A stretch of 37,125 bases of DNA, taken from assembly GCA_012728855.1 (NCBI GenBank), contig JAAYEH010000580.1, positions 1 to 37,125 of the forward strand, in the 5' to 3' direction. The translations under genes were made by a program, and so were the position numbers. The DNA comes from Rhodopirellula sp. (lineage in GTDB: Bacteria > Planctomycetota > Planctomycetia > Pirellulales > Thermoguttaceae). Below the pieces are notes generated by a model. The model was given only the letters and a program-made list of their open reading frames with translations. It was not told the DNA's origin and did not search any database. Numbering within the stretch: position 1 is the first letter of the stretch; every line of letters starts with the position of its first letter. Shown here piece after piece: positions 8,029 to 16,511 of this stretch.

Positions 8029-9263
8029 ATTCCGCTTTGCGTGTAGCTATGGGGTTCACCACAAGGACATTTCGATTGGCTTTTGGATTCGCGCTGATGC
8101 TCTCGGCCGGCTGCGGTCCGGTGGCCCCGGACGACCCTGCGGCCGCTGTCCTGCAAAACTCCGCGTGCAGCACTCATCGCGCGCAGTTCGATCGCGTCTT
8201 CTACCAATGGCAAACCCTCGTGGGAGAGCTTCAGCAGTTGGATAGAGACTGCCGGACTGGCAGCGACGAGAGGCGATCACGTTTGAAAGAGCAATACGCT
8301 GCCCTAGTCGAAGACGGCAAGGCCCTCGAGAAGCAACTGATCGATGCGGCAACGCTGGCCAGTGTCAAAGAGCCGGAAGAAAACGCCGACCTGGTCGATT
8401 TTCTCGCCGGCGTGGCCGTGATGCTCGCCAACACCGAGCAGTACGAGGATGCCCTCCGCATGGCTCAACTCCTGCTCGACCACGACCTCCGCTGCGCCCA
8501 ATTCCAGGCCGGCTTGCTGCACGATCTCGCCGGACGCGCCGCCTTTATCGTGGGACAATTCGACCTCGCCGAAAAGCATCTTAAGAAGGCGCAGGAGATC
8601 CATGCCCTCAGTGGCCTCGGACAACAATACCTCCAGGAGATCGCCTACTACCAGGAGGAGTGGCTGCGAGAAGAGAACCTCCGCAAGGCAGAGCGAATGG
8701 CCGGCGATCTGCCTCGCGTCTTGCTGCGATCATCGCAGGGCGATATCGAACTGGAACTGTTCGAAAACGAAGCGCCCAACACGGTGGCCAACTTCATCAC
8801 TCTCATCGAGCAGGGCTTCTACGACGGACTCTCCTTCTTCCGCGTCCTGCCGCAATCCATGGCCCAGGCGGGCTGCCCCGAGGGCGACGGCAGCGGCGGG
8901 CCCGGCTACGTGATCGAATGCGAATGCTATCGCTCCGACCACCGGCTCCATTTCCGCGGCAGCCTCGGGATGCTCCACCGCGGCCCCCATACCGGCGGAT
9001 CGCAGTTCTATCTCACCTTTCTGCCAATGAAGAATTTCGACGGCAACCACACCGTCTTCGGCCGTATCGTCCGTGGACTGGAGGTGTTGGCAAGACTTCA
9101 GCGGCGCGATCCTCCCACTCCGGAATCGCTGAGAATCAATCCGTTTCCCACCATGTACGTCCCTTCGGCCGACACGATTCGAGAAGCCAAGGTTCTCCGC
9201 AAACGCAACCATCCCTACAAACCCAAGATCTATCCGATCGCGGAAAGGAAGGTGTCGACGTGA
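8025..9263 (+). CDS. cyclophilin-type peptidyl-prolyl isomerase, predicted lipoprotein
   Basis: A 412-residue protein. A signal peptide ends in a lipobox, LSAGC with Cys30, so it is probably anchored outside the cytoplasmic membrane. Residues about 45-225 are helical with TPR-like character (LANTEQYEDALRMAQLLLDH). Residues about 230-375 are a cyclophilin domain: GDIELELFENEAPNTVANFI, DGLSFFRVLPQSMAQAG, and HTGGSQFYLTFLPMKNFDG. The start overlaps the ATPase stop as ATGA; a later ATG at 8049 would also leave a full signal peptide. The isomerase may help fold or remodel the SPFH cage or extracytoplasmic loops of the pump (inference). The family assignment is secure. Confidence 0.9.
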   Translation: MNSALRVAMGFTTRTFRLAFGFALMLSAGCGPVAPDDPAAAVLQNSACSTHRAQFDRVFYQWQTLVGELQQLDRDCRTGSDERRSRLKEQYAALVEDGKALEKQLIDAATLASVKEPEENADLVDFLAGVAVMLANTEQYEDALRMAQLLLDHDLRCAQFQAGLLHDLAGRAAFIVGQFDLAEKHLKKAQEIHALSGLGQQYLQEIAYYQEEWLREENLRKAERMAGDLPRVLLRSSQGDIELELFENEAPNTVANFITLIEQGFYDGLSFFRVLPQSMAQAGCPEGDGSGGPGYVIECECYRSDHRLHFRGSLGMLHRGPHTGGSQFYLTFLPMKNFDGNHTVFGRIVRGLEVLARLQRRDPPTPESLRINPFPTMYVPSADTIREAKVLRKRNHPYKPKIYPIAERKVST

Positions 9264-9859
9264 GCGAGAAGTACCTGCTTCCGTGTCCGTGCGGCCGCAG
9301 GCTTGTGGTCCAGCCGAGCCAGGCCGGCGAGACGATCGCCTGCCCATGCGGAAGTCAGCTCGAAGTGCCATCGATGCAGGCAGTCCGGCAATTGGAAATC
9401 GCTCGCACCATTTCAAATCGAGGTAGCGCACCCGGATGGGGATGGCGGCAGGCGATCATGTTGCTGGGAGCCTTGATCTTGGTATCGGCACTTGGGCTGG
9501 CCCTCTACCTCCATTGCGTACGGCCTCGCCTCGCTGACCCGCACGTTCTCTCCCCGGGTCAAACCTGGGCCGTTTGGCAGGAACTCCGCAATGGCCCCGA
9601 CCGCAACCTCACTCCCTGGGACAAGCGGTTCATCGATGCCGTTGCTGATAACCGGCATTGGAAGCTCGTCTGGTTGACGATTGCCGCGTGTGGGGCGGTC
9701 GTGTTGGCGATAGCAGCCCTCGGTAAACAGAGCCGCCCGCGTCGAAAGATACCCCGCGACCCCCGCTCAACCCTCGCCTCGCGGACACAGTCTCCGCCTG
9801 AAGAGCCTCGCGGAACAACACGGCAGCCGGCCCAAACAGCAAACCCTCGCGCAACCTGA
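9260..9859 (+). CDS. zinc-ribbon-like membrane protein, unknown function
   Basis: A 199-residue protein. Two CPCG knuckles (Cys9/Cys11 and Cys28/Cys30) near the N-terminus suggest a small zinc ribbon, as often seen at the start of planctomycete membrane proteins. Two membrane helices lie near 55-80 and 132-152, with a soluble loop between them (LSPGQTWAVWQELRNGP). The last 45 residues are basic, Pro-rich and probably disordered. I do not recognise a family. The start is a GTG within GTGA, overlapping the cyclophilin stop, with a GGAAAGGAAGG ribosome-binding site; any further upstream start would lie deep inside the previous gene. Confidence 0.75.
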   Translation: MSEKYLLPCPCGRRLVVQPSQAGETIACPCGSQLEVPSMQAVRQLEIARTISNRGSAPGWGWRQAIMLLGALILVSALGLALYLHCVRPRLADPHVLSPGQTWAVWQELRNGPDRNLTPWDKRFIDAVADNRHWKLVWLTIAACGAVVLAIAALGKQSRPRRKIPRDPRSTLASRTQSPPEEPRGTTRQPAQTANPRAT

Positions 9860-9875
9860 GAACGGATCGACTCTC

Positions 9876-10298
9876 ATGGACGAACTGCGTCACCGTGCCC
9901 ATCCTGATTGCGTCATCTGCTCTCCGCGAAATGCGTCGGGACTACGGCTGAAGTTCGTCCAGCGCACCGATGGCAGCTTGCAGGCGGAGTTCGATTGCCC
10001 AAGTCACCTCCAGGGCTATCCTGAAATGCTGCACGGCGGTATGATCTCAAGCCTCCTCGACGGTGCGATGACCAACTGCCTGTTTGCTCGCGGCTGCGAA
10101 GCGGTAACTGCCGAACTGACGGTCAGATTTCGCCATCCCGTGGCAACGGGCCGGCGGGCAACCGTTCGGGCGTGGCTGCACGAGTCGATGTCCGTCTTGT
10201 ACGTGCTCAAGTCGGAACTCATTCAAGATCAGCAGGTCAAAGCCACGGCTACCGGGAAGTTTCTCGGCGGAGCCTGTTGGCCTCTTGCGAACAAGTAG
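9876..10298 (+). CDS. PaaI-family hotdog thioesterase
   Basis: A 140-residue hotdog-fold protein. The motif LQGYPEMLHGGMISSLLDGA (HGG near 53-55) and the strands AELTVRFRHPVATGRRATVR are typical of PaaI/YbgC-type acyl-CoA thioesterases. The N-terminus contains HPDCVICSPRN, seen in many family members. It probably hydrolyses a CoA thioester in the cytoplasm; the substrate is unknown. It lies 16 nt after the zinc-ribbon gene and may be the last gene of the SPFH/ATPase operon, though its own ribosome-binding site is weak and no link to the membrane system is evident. Confidence 0.85.
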   Translation: MDELRHRAHPDCVICSPRNASGLRLKFVQRTDGSLQAEFDCPSHLQGYPEMLHGGMISSLLDGAMTNCLFARGCEAVTAELTVRFRHPVATGRRATVRAWLHESMSVLYVLKSELIQDQQVKATATGKFLGGACWPLANK

Positions 10299-10688
10299 CG
10301 ATGGCCGGCCGAAACGGAACCGAACGGCCGCAAGTGTCGCGAAGTGCGATACTATCCACAAGATTGAATTGCACAAGGCGACACCGTCCGGCATCGCCGT
10401 GTCGCAGCGTTTCCTCGCAATTGCCGAGAAGGCAACGCTTTGCGCCAGAACTCCACTGCGGAATATTGTCTTGGCATTGTGATTGCTGCTGTTATTAAGC
10501 AGTTCATCCCCCCTTAGAAGCCCTAACAAAACCGGGACTGGCTCCCGGCCAATTGTCTGAAAACCGGGATATTGCAGCGAGGCGAGGGTTCCCTGTCCCG
10601 GTTTTGTTAGAGCTTCTTAGCCTTTTTCGGCACCAAAGAGGGCGGCTCGGTTGACCAGTCCCGAGTTGCTCGAGAGAGGAGAGGTAAC
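10299..10688. other. intergenic region with no convincing gene
   Basis: This 390-base stretch lies between the thioesterase and the DUF1501 gene. No open frame with a plausible start and protein-like composition was found. Its notable content is the imperfect palindrome at 10513-10620, listed separately. The last bases hold the ribosome-binding site (GAGAGGAGAGG) of the DUF1501 gene. Confidence 0.6.
10513..10620. repeat. 108-bp imperfect palindromic element (long terminal inverted repeats)
   Basis: The outer 29 bases on each side pair: 10513-10541 (CTTAGAAGCCCTAACAAAAC...) and 10592-10620 (reverse complement CTAAGAAGCTCTAACAAAAC...) agree at 26 of 29 positions. The about 50-base centre holds another copy of AAACCGGGA and a CCCGG that can pair with it, so the whole unit could fold into one long hairpin. 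It looks like a small non-autonomous element (MITE or REP-like). It could also act as a transcription terminator for the upstream operon. No second copy was seen in this window. Confidence 0.7.
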
Positions 10689-12110
10689 ATGTGTGCAAAA
10701 CGTTCGTACTATCCCGAGTCGAGCGGTTTGGCAGGGGACAGCCGCGACGGACTGATTTGCCGCCGCGAAGCCATGCAGCGGGGGGCAATCGGCGCGGCAA
10801 GTCTCCTGCTCGCGGAACGATTGTGCCTGGGCGCCCCCTCAACCCCGGCAACTGCCGATCCGTCGGCAAAGCCTGCCGCCGGTTCCAGCGGCGCCAAACA
10901 GGCAAAGGCCAAAGCCGTCATCCAGATCTGGCTGTCGGGCGGGCCTCCCCACACCGATACCTTCGATCCCAAGCCGGACGCCGGGAGCGAATATACCGGT
11001 TCGTTGACCAAGACGCTTGAGACGAACGTCAAGGGGATCCGCGTCGGCGGGATGCTTCCCGAGTTGGCCAAGGTGGCCGACAAGTACTCGATCATCCGCA
11101 GTATGACTCACGGCAACAATGGTCACGAGACCGCCGCGTACATGGTCCAGACGGGGCGCATGGCCGGCAGCCGGCACGCCTATCCCGCGGTCGGCGCGGT
11201 AGTTGCCGCCTTCAAGGGCTTTGAAGAGGGCAAGGAGGGACTCATTCCGCCCTATATCGTGCTGACTCAACCCCAGGGCCGGTTTTCCGAGGCCGGGTTC
11301 CTCGGAATCCGCTACAAGCCGTTTGCCACGGGCGGCGATCCCAATGCGCAGAAGTTTGCCGTCGAAGGGATTATCGATCCGAGCATGACCGACGAACAAC
11401 AGCAGCAACGTCGTGACATGCTCGACCGACTCAACACCTTCGCACGTTTCGCGAATAACCACCCGGAACTGGCGGCGGCCAAGGCCGCCAAGGAGAAAGC
11501 CTACGATCTCATCCTCGGCGATGCGGGCAAGGTCTTCGACCTGAACGAGGAAAAAGACGACTTGAGAGAACGCTACGGTCGCAATACCTTCGGGCAATCG
11601 TGTCTGGTCGCTCGCCGGCTGGTCGAGCAGGGCGTGAAGTATGTCACCATCAATCAGTTTGTCTGGGACACGCACAAGGATCACTTTCCTTCGATGCAGA
11701 AGCTCTTGCCGAACTTCGACAGCGGCGTGGCGACGCTGCTGACCGACCTGGCGGATCGTGGGCTCCTCGACTCGACAATCGTCTGGATCGGCGGCGAATT
11801 CGGCCGTACGCCCAAGGTCGACTGGAGTTCGCCCTGGAATGGCGGCCGCCATCACTACGGGCCGGTCTTTTCGCACGTACTGGCGGGCGGCGGTTTCAAG
11901 GGCGGACACGTGCTCGGCTCCTCCGATGCCAAGGGGGAGCAAGTCAAGGATCGTCCCGTGTATCCGTGGGATCTCATCGGGACCATGTACGAGTTGCTTG
12001 GCATCGACCCGGACGGCAATTTGCCTCACCCAATGAATGAGCCCATCCGCGCCACGCCAGGCCCGGACGAAGGCTTCAAGTCGGGCGGACGAGTCAAAGA
12101 ACTCGTTTGA
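10689..12110 (+). CDS. DUF1501 protein, Tat-exported (sulfatase-like fold)
   Basis: A 473-residue protein typical of planctomycetes. A twin-arginine signal is visible near residues 25-43 (RREAMQRGAIGAASLLLA). The mature part matches DUF1501, which has an alkaline-phosphatase/sulfatase-like fold: IQIWLSGGPPHTDTFDPKPD, SIIRSMTHGNNGHETAAYMV, IGGEFGRTPKVD, and GGRHHYGPVFSHVLAGGGFK. The family's activity is not established. DUF1501 genes usually pair with a DUF1549/DUF1553 cytochrome-like gene, but none is present here. The ATG follows a strong GGAGAGG site. It starts 69 bases after the palindromic element. Confidence 0.93.
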   Translation: MCAKRSYYPESSGLAGDSRDGLICRREAMQRGAIGAASLLLAERLCLGAPSTPATADPSAKPAAGSSGAKQAKAKAVIQIWLSGGPPHTDTFDPKPDAGSEYTGSLTKTLETNVKGIRVGGMLPELAKVADKYSIIRSMTHGNNGHETAAYMVQTGRMAGSRHAYPAVGAVVAAFKGFEEGKEGLIPPYIVLTQPQGRFSEAGFLGIRYKPFATGGDPNAQKFAVEGIIDPSMTDEQQQQRRDMLDRLNTFARFANNHPELAAAKAAKEKAYDLILGDAGKVFDLNEEKDDLRERYGRNTFGQSCLVARRLVEQGVKYVTINQFVWDTHKDHFPSMQKLLPNFDSGVATLLTDLADRGLLDSTIVWIGGEFGRTPKVDWSSPWNGGRHHYGPVFSHVLAGGGFKGGHVLGSSDAKGEQVKDRPVYPWDLIGTMYELLGIDPDGNLPHPMNEPIRATPGPDEGFKSGGRVKELV

Positions 12111-12178
12111 CGCGTCAAGACTCCCTGCCCGGTGTTTTTCGGCAATGGCCGCGAAATAGTGGACATGGAGGATGTGCC

Positions 12179-12490
12179 ATGAACCACGTTGTTGTTGTAT
12201 TCAATGGCGGACCGCTGGGCGGCAAGGCTTTACGGACAAACTCGCCTGACGAGGAAGAACAACTCCTCGCGGCGGCGTGCTATGAAATGTCTCATCACGG
12301 GGCAATCGGTGGGGAGTGTGCGGAGCTTTCCTACGATGCGGCGGGGTTCTGCCGAAGACATGGATGGCCTGCGGCAAAAGAGCCCAGCCCGCACGCAGTC
12401 TGTCGGTATTCGGTTACCGAACGCCGAGAAACAGAGAAGACGATCGTTGTCAAGTTCACGTACCACCCGGGACAGGATGGCCGGCGGTGA
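12179..12490 (+). CDS. hypothetical protein, 103 aa
   Basis: A small protein starting MNHVVVVFNGGPLGGKALRT, with an acidic middle (SPDEEEQLLAAACYEMSHHG) and four cysteines. It has no signal peptide or membrane helix. The frame stays open upstream to overlap the DUF1501 stop, but the ATG at 12179 has a GGAGGATG ribosome-binding site and a better N-terminus. I do not recognise the family. The C-terminal half (VCRYSVTERRETEKTIVVKF) looks like ordinary beta-strand protein, which supports a real gene. Its function is unknown. Confidence 0.6.
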   Translation: MNHVVVVFNGGPLGGKALRTNSPDEEEQLLAAACYEMSHHGAIGGECAELSYDAAGFCRRHGWPAAKEPSPHAVCRYSVTERRETEKTIVVKFTYHPGQDGRR

Positions 12491-12523
12491 TATGACTACG
12501 TTTTTTGTCGGAGGAGCCAAGTC

Positions 12524-12928
12524 ATGAACACTCTGGACTATCCAACGCTGCGAAGAGAACACCAGGGCGCGGAGCGTGATCACGCAACGTGGCTCGAGGA
12601 TGTCGGACGCTGGCAAACCGAACATCGCCGGGCAATCGCGATGTTGGCGCAAGTCCAAACGGCGCTTCTGGAACATGAAGCGGCATTGGAAGCTCACGCC
12701 GAGATGATTCGTGCCCGAGAGTTGGAAATTCAGCGGCACACGCGCGAGATTGCACGCCACGAACGAGGCGCCAGCGAGATCGACCTAGAGCTATTGCCCG
12801 ACTCGCAACACGAGTTTCGGGTTCAACACGAAAGAGCCCGCGAGGCTCACCTGCGGGTCCAGACGCATCATGCCTTGGTTACGGCCGAGATTCGGCATGT
12901 TTTTGAAAGACTCAACGCAGGCATGTAG
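12524..12928 (+). CDS. hypothetical coiled-coil protein, 134 aa
   Basis: A highly charged helical protein, rich in Glu, Arg, His and Ala, predicted to be almost entirely coiled coil (for example LLEHEAALEAHAEMIRAREL). Unusually, about one residue in ten is His. No membrane segment or known domain is seen. The ATG follows GGAGGAGCC. It lies 33 nt after the preceding small gene and may be co-transcribed with it. It ends 38 nt before the convergent polyferredoxin gene. Its role is unknown. Confidence 0.6.
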   Translation: MNTLDYPTLRREHQGAERDHATWLEDVGRWQTEHRRAIAMLAQVQTALLEHEAALEAHAEMIRARELEIQRHTREIARHERGASEIDLELLPDSQHEFRVQHERAREAHLRVQTHHALVTAEIRHVFERLNAGM

Positions 12929-12966
12929 GCCCCTTGATAATGTTCATGCGCGACTTGCAGCGGACA

Positions 12967-14181
12967 TCAGGCATCCGCCAGCGCGTCGGGCGTATGTCTT
13001 TGACGATCGGAGTTCCGAGCCTCGGCCTCGACACCTCCTCGGGCGAATGCGGAGCCATACCGGATCGCCTCCTGGGAACAGACGTTCAAGCATCGGGCGC
13101 AGCTATAGCAGTCCGCCGCAAACCATCTGCCGGCAAGAACGTGTTTCGCAGCATCTGTGGGACACGCGCGCACACACGTGCCGCATCCATTGCACCGGCT
13201 CGCGTCAACCCGAACCCGCGCCAGGCTGAGCCTCTCGGCGAGCCAGGAGACCAAACCAAAGGGGCAAATGAACTGGCAGAAGGGCCGGTAGGTCAGCAGG
13301 GCCAACAGCAAGACGACCACGGTCGTGACTGCAATCGCGCCGTGTTCGAAATCGAGGCCGAAGAGGTTGAAAGGATTCAGGAAGTGATACAAAACAAATC
13401 CTTTTTGGCCGCCGACGATCCCAAACAACAGCAGAAGCACCGTGGCGAAGAGCAGTGTCCGGACGGTGTTCGACAGCACAAAGGGAACCTTCCGGCGTTT
13501 GATCTGCTTGAAAAAAGGCAGGCTATAGAGAAGCTCTTGGACCGCTCCAAAAGGGCAGGCCCAGCCGCAAATGAGTTTGTTTCCCACAATGGCCAGGCCA
13601 AGAAAGAACAACAGCGCCACCACCTTGTCCCATACCGAGGGATAGAGCCCCACCATGGACTTGACGACTTTCACGACGCCTTCCATCGGGTTGGGCGATT
13701 TGCCGAGCGCAAAGCCGCAGACTGCCACAGCCACCACCAGCGCGAGAAGGTATGCCATGCGGGGATACCAAGTCTTGCGTTCGGCGTTGGGGGCGCCGTC
13801 AGGGCGGCCGAGCCGGGTGAGGAAGACGAGCCCCCACAAAACGATCGCCGCAAAGACGTAGTATTTGAGGTTTGCGGGTCGGTGGCCGAGGAGGTGAGCG
13901 ACGACGTGATCCAAGTCGTCTTGAGAAACGGCCAGCTTCCGAAGTGGCTTGCCCTTGGGCGCATCCAGTGGCAAGCCCAACTCTCGGGCCAGGGATTTGC
14001 CCGTAACGTCGAGTTCCGGCGCGATCTCGCGGATGCTCATGGCCGTGGTCGGCGCAGTCGCCGACGTGCGGTCCAACGGAGACTCGGCGATCCAACCGGC
14101 GGCCACGATTGCAACCCCGGCGGCCAGCGTGCCAAGGAGCCACGTCCACTGCGCCTTCGATAATTGCTGCAAGTAAGTCAT
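12967..14181 (-). CDS. NapH/NosR/CcoG-like membrane polyferredoxin
   Basis: A 404-residue protein with about six membrane helices. Two CxxxCP motifs follow helices (CGWACPFG, Cys205/Cys209; CQFICPFG, Cys302/Cys306), a signature of NapH/NosR-type quinol-linked proteins. Two [4Fe-4S] sites lie at the C-terminus (Cys330/333/336/340 and Cys358/361/364/368). Residues 48-85 form a small helical module (REIAPELDVTGKSLARELGL), seen between helix 1 and the core of related proteins. Such proteins move electrons between the quinone pool and soluble redox partners. The start at 14181 is preferred over one 57 bases upstream because of the GAGGAAC site and the hydrophobic N-terminus. It probably works with the Qmo-like operon upstream on the same strand. 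Confidence 0.88.
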   Translation of the reverse strand: MTYLQQLSKAQWTWLLGTLAAGVAIVAAGWIAESPLDRTSATAPTTAMSIREIAPELDVTGKSLARELGLPLDAPKGKPLRKLAVSQDDLDHVVAHLLGHRPANLKYYVFAAIVLWGLVFLTRLGRPDGAPNAERKTWYPRMAYLLALVVAVAVCGFALGKSPNPMEGVVKVVKSMVGLYPSVWDKVVALLFFLGLAIVGNKLICGWACPFGAVQELLYSLPFFKQIKRRKVPFVLSNTVRTLLFATVLLLLFGIVGGQKGFVLYHFLNPFNLFGLDFEHGAIAVTTVVVLLLALLTYRPFCQFICPFGLVSWLAERLSLARVRVDASRCNGCGTCVRACPTDAAKHVLAGRWFAADCYSCARCLNVCSQEAIRYGSAFARGGVEAEARNSDRQRHTPDALADA

Positions 14182-14237
14182 AGAGAACTGTTCCTCGATT
14201 GAGCAAGCCAAGCGTGGATCAAGTCCATCATGGTGCA

Positions 14238-14378
14238 ATGGTTACCGAAATGCCCGGCGGAGTCAACGTCGTGTTCGGCGACGGCCACGTGTGTTTTATC
14301 GGCGAAACGATCGACGGGAACACCTGGCGGTGCCTGGGCGCCATTCAAGACGGCCATAAGATCCTCGGAGCCTACTGA
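14238..14378 (+). pseudogene. C-terminal remnant of a DUF1559 (H-X9-DG) prepilin-like protein
   Basis: On the + strand the bases read MVTEMPGGVNVVFGDGHVCF then GETIDGNTWRCLGAIQDGHK and a stop. This is the C-terminus of planctomycete DUF1559 proteins, where GGVN-FxDGxVxFI and the ID...WRxLG segment precede the end. The body of the gene (normally about 300 residues with a type IV prepilin-like leader) is missing. The fragment lies in the spacer upstream of the polyferredoxin gene, antisense to it. It shows that a DUF1559 gene once stood here and was cut away by rearrangement. Confidence 0.75.
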
Positions 14379-14390
14379 GTTCTGCACAGC

Positions 14391-14621
14391 CTAGCCTCGG
14401 CTGATGGATCCATCCACGATCCTTTCCGAAAGATGCGGCTTGAGGTCGGCCGTGCGCAATTGCCACAACAGGTGCCCGATGATCTCCTGACGCCGGGATC
14501 TGTCCACAGGACGGCCGCCTGTCTGGATACCGCCGCCCTCGGACAGGTAACGCTGCTCTTTTTCGAGCACTTCCATGAGAAGTGCGCAGGCATCCTCCGA
14601 CAAATTGGTCAGATCGCTCAT
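14391..14621 (-). CDS. hypothetical protein, 76 aa
   Basis: A small soluble protein starting MSDLTNLSEDACALLMEVLE, charged and mainly helical, ending DGSISRG. The ATG has a clear GGGAGG site and lies 11 bases after the stop of the universal stress protein, so the two are probably co-transcribed. I see no known domain. It could be a small regulator or adaptor, but nothing in the sequence says so. Confidence 0.65.
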   Translation of the reverse strand: MSDLTNLSEDACALLMEVLEKEQRYLSEGGGIQTGGRPVDRSRRQEIIGHLLWQLRTADLKPHLSERIVDGSISRG

Positions 14622-14632
14622 CGCAAACCTCC

Positions 14633-15070
14633 CTAAGGATTTGGTTTCTTGATCATCACTACGGAGCAGGGGGCCTGCCGCATGACGGACTCGGCAACGC
14701 TGCCGACCAACAGACGGCTCAGGCCCGTGCGACCGTGCGTGCCGATCACAATGGCATCGGCGTTTTCTTCCTTGGCAATCTGGACGATTTCGGCCGCTGG
14801 GTGAACATTTTCGGAAGTGGGGATAGGATAGACCATCCGGTGCTGAAACGGCACACTCGGATCATCCGGAACAACGGACTCCAAGCGTTTTCGCGGTCTC
14901 GGATCCAGTTCCGGCTCGTCGTGACACAGTTCCCCCACCGGATACCACTCCGTTTCCGAGACATGGACAATGAGGAGCCTCGCACTGTTGTCGCGTGCCA
15001 GCAGACTGGCGAAATGGAGAGCGTATTGGCTCGTCTCGGAATAGTCGGTTGCGTAGAGGATCGTTTTCAT
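14633..15070 (-). CDS. universal stress protein (UspA family)
   Basis: A 145-residue single-domain Usp. It starts MKTILYATDYSETSQYALHF and carries the ATP-binding pattern G-x2-G-x9-G-S (GTHGRTGLSRLLVGSVAE, about residues 110-127) followed by a typical last strand, CSVVMIKKP. Usp proteins bind ATP or AMP and respond to stress or energy state. The cytoplasmic protein is encoded downstream of the Qmo-like operon, after a spacer of about 300 bases. Confidence 0.95.
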   Translation of the reverse strand: MKTILYATDYSETSQYALHFASLLARDNSARLLIVHVSETEWYPVGELCHDEPELDPRPRKRLESVVPDDPSVPFQHRMVYPIPTSENVHPAAEIVQIAKEENADAIVIGTHGRTGLSRLLVGSVAESVMRQAPCSVVMIKKPNP

Positions 15071-15368
15071 TTACGTCACTCCCATTGCTACATGGAAATC
15101 TCCACCGGAGTCAGATCGTCGGCAGTTATTGTACATGCTGATCGGATTTCCAAAGGCGGGCGACCCCCATAAAGATCGCAATACCAACTGCCAATAGCAG
15201 TCTGTGTTCCTAGTTTGCGGCGCCGTACGCAATTTGCGACGGCCGAAGTTGGTGAAAGCCGAAAGCAACTCCTACGAACGCTCCATCGCAGAACGCAGGG
15301 TTGCCCAAAACCCATTCCAGGCATGATGCATTTATAGGGCAACGCACGTCGGCATGCCTGCCGCCTCT

Positions 15369-16511
15369 TCAGATTGGAACTCGTTGATGTAAATCGCTGG
15401 ACGGGACTGGCAAGGCCACCTGCTCGGCCCGGTGTTTTACTGCAATCAAATAGAGCGCCAGCGGTCGGTACGCCAAGTGCGACCATTTCCCGAACGGCAC
15501 CTCGACGACGAGCATCGGAATGGCAACGGCTAGATGGACGACGTAGGTCGCGTATGTCGGCATCGCCAGTCCCGCCAAACGGAAAAGATGCACCAGGATG
15601 CCCGTCGAAGAGGTAAGCAGCAGCAAGACAAGAAACGTCCAGTCGCTCACGTGGGAGTGCTTATGGATTTCTTCACCGCGACGAAGACGACCAAGGATGG
15701 CGTCGATCGTGAAATAAAGCAGCACACCGGTTGCGTAGTAGCCCAGCAGATCGATTATCCGCCACTCCGAACCGTCGGTCTGGAACCATCGCAACAGCAC
15801 GATAACCAAGAGCATCATCGTCAGATAACCGCTGACAAGCATCGCATGTTTCCACCACCGTGTGAGGGATTCACAATTCCGCCATCGTTTCTGGGTCAGA
15901 AAGTGAACTACCAGAGTCCGCAATTCCGCAAGATACACGTAGGTTGGAATCGTTCGATCCCGATCGCTCTGCAGGGTAAGGCGGACCATCCGAAACGAGT
16001 TGACTAGCAAGAGTGAACCCAATGTTACGGCAAGAAGCCAGTCGCCGAGTTCGACCCAAAATACCGGCGCGAAGGTATTCAGTTCGACGCGATCCGTCAC
16101 GATTGGGCCGTGAAACAGCAGAAATGCGGCAACCACGAGCGCCGCGACCACGGTCAGCGCTGCGATCTCCCATCGGGTAGAGAGATAGAGTCTTTCGGCG
16201 AAGCCGGTCCAATCATATTGCGCCGTCAACCATCGGCGTACAGACATCATGATCTCGCCTGGATTGGCCTGACGAGGGCAGGTCTGCGAACATTCTCCAC
16301 AATAGTAGCAGAGCCAGGGCTCCGTCGAAGACAGGAGTTTGTCGCGAAGGCCAAGCTGCGCATAACGGATGATCTTGCGAGGGAAGACGGCATCCGGGCC
16401 CGCCAGGGAGCAGACGGCCGTGCAATTTCCGCAGTGGATACACTGCTGGGTGTCTTCGGCACCGAACTTCGCCACCTCACGGGATAAGTCGGGATCGACG
16501 CGTGTGCTCAC
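15369..16511 (-). CDS. qmoC: QmoC-like membrane subunit: HdrC-type ferredoxin domain plus NarI-like cytochrome b domain
   Basis: A 380-residue protein. The N-terminus has two [4Fe-4S] sites like HdrC (Cys24/27/30/34 in CIHCGNCTAVC and Cys68/71/74/78 in CYYCGECSQTCP). The rest has about five or six membrane helices with several His residues (VHFLTQKRW, HKHSHVSDW, LVHLFRLAG, YVVHLAVAI) that could ligate b hemes, as in NarI/HdrE. This fusion is the architecture of QmoC, which passes electrons between menaquinone and the cytoplasmic QmoAB flavoproteins. The start is a GTG inside GTGA, overlapping the winged-helix gene stop. In sulfate reducers Qmo works with APS reductase, which is not seen here, so the partner reaction is open. 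Confidence 0.82.
   Translation of the reverse strand: MSTRVDPDLSREVAKFGAEDTQQCIHCGNCTAVCSLAGPDAVFPRKIIRYAQLGLRDKLLSSTEPWLCYYCGECSQTCPRQANPGEIMMSVRRWLTAQYDWTGFAERLYLSTRWEIAALTVVAALVVAAFLLFHGPIVTDRVELNTFAPVFWVELGDWLLAVTLGSLLLVNSFRMVRLTLQSDRDRTIPTYVYLAELRTLVVHFLTQKRWRNCESLTRWWKHAMLVSGYLTMMLLVIVLLRWFQTDGSEWRIIDLLGYYATGVLLYFTIDAILGRLRRGEEIHKHSHVSDWTFLVLLLLTSSTGILVHLFRLAGLAMPTYATYVVHLAVAIPMLVVEVPFGKWSHLAYRPLALYLIAVKHRAEQVALPVPSSDLHQRVPI

Noticed and set aside
12934..14163. Long open frame on the + strand antisense to the polyferredoxin
   Set aside because: It mirrors the real coding strand; its translation lacks protein-like structure and no ribosome-binding site is present. The - strand gene has helices and cluster motifs.
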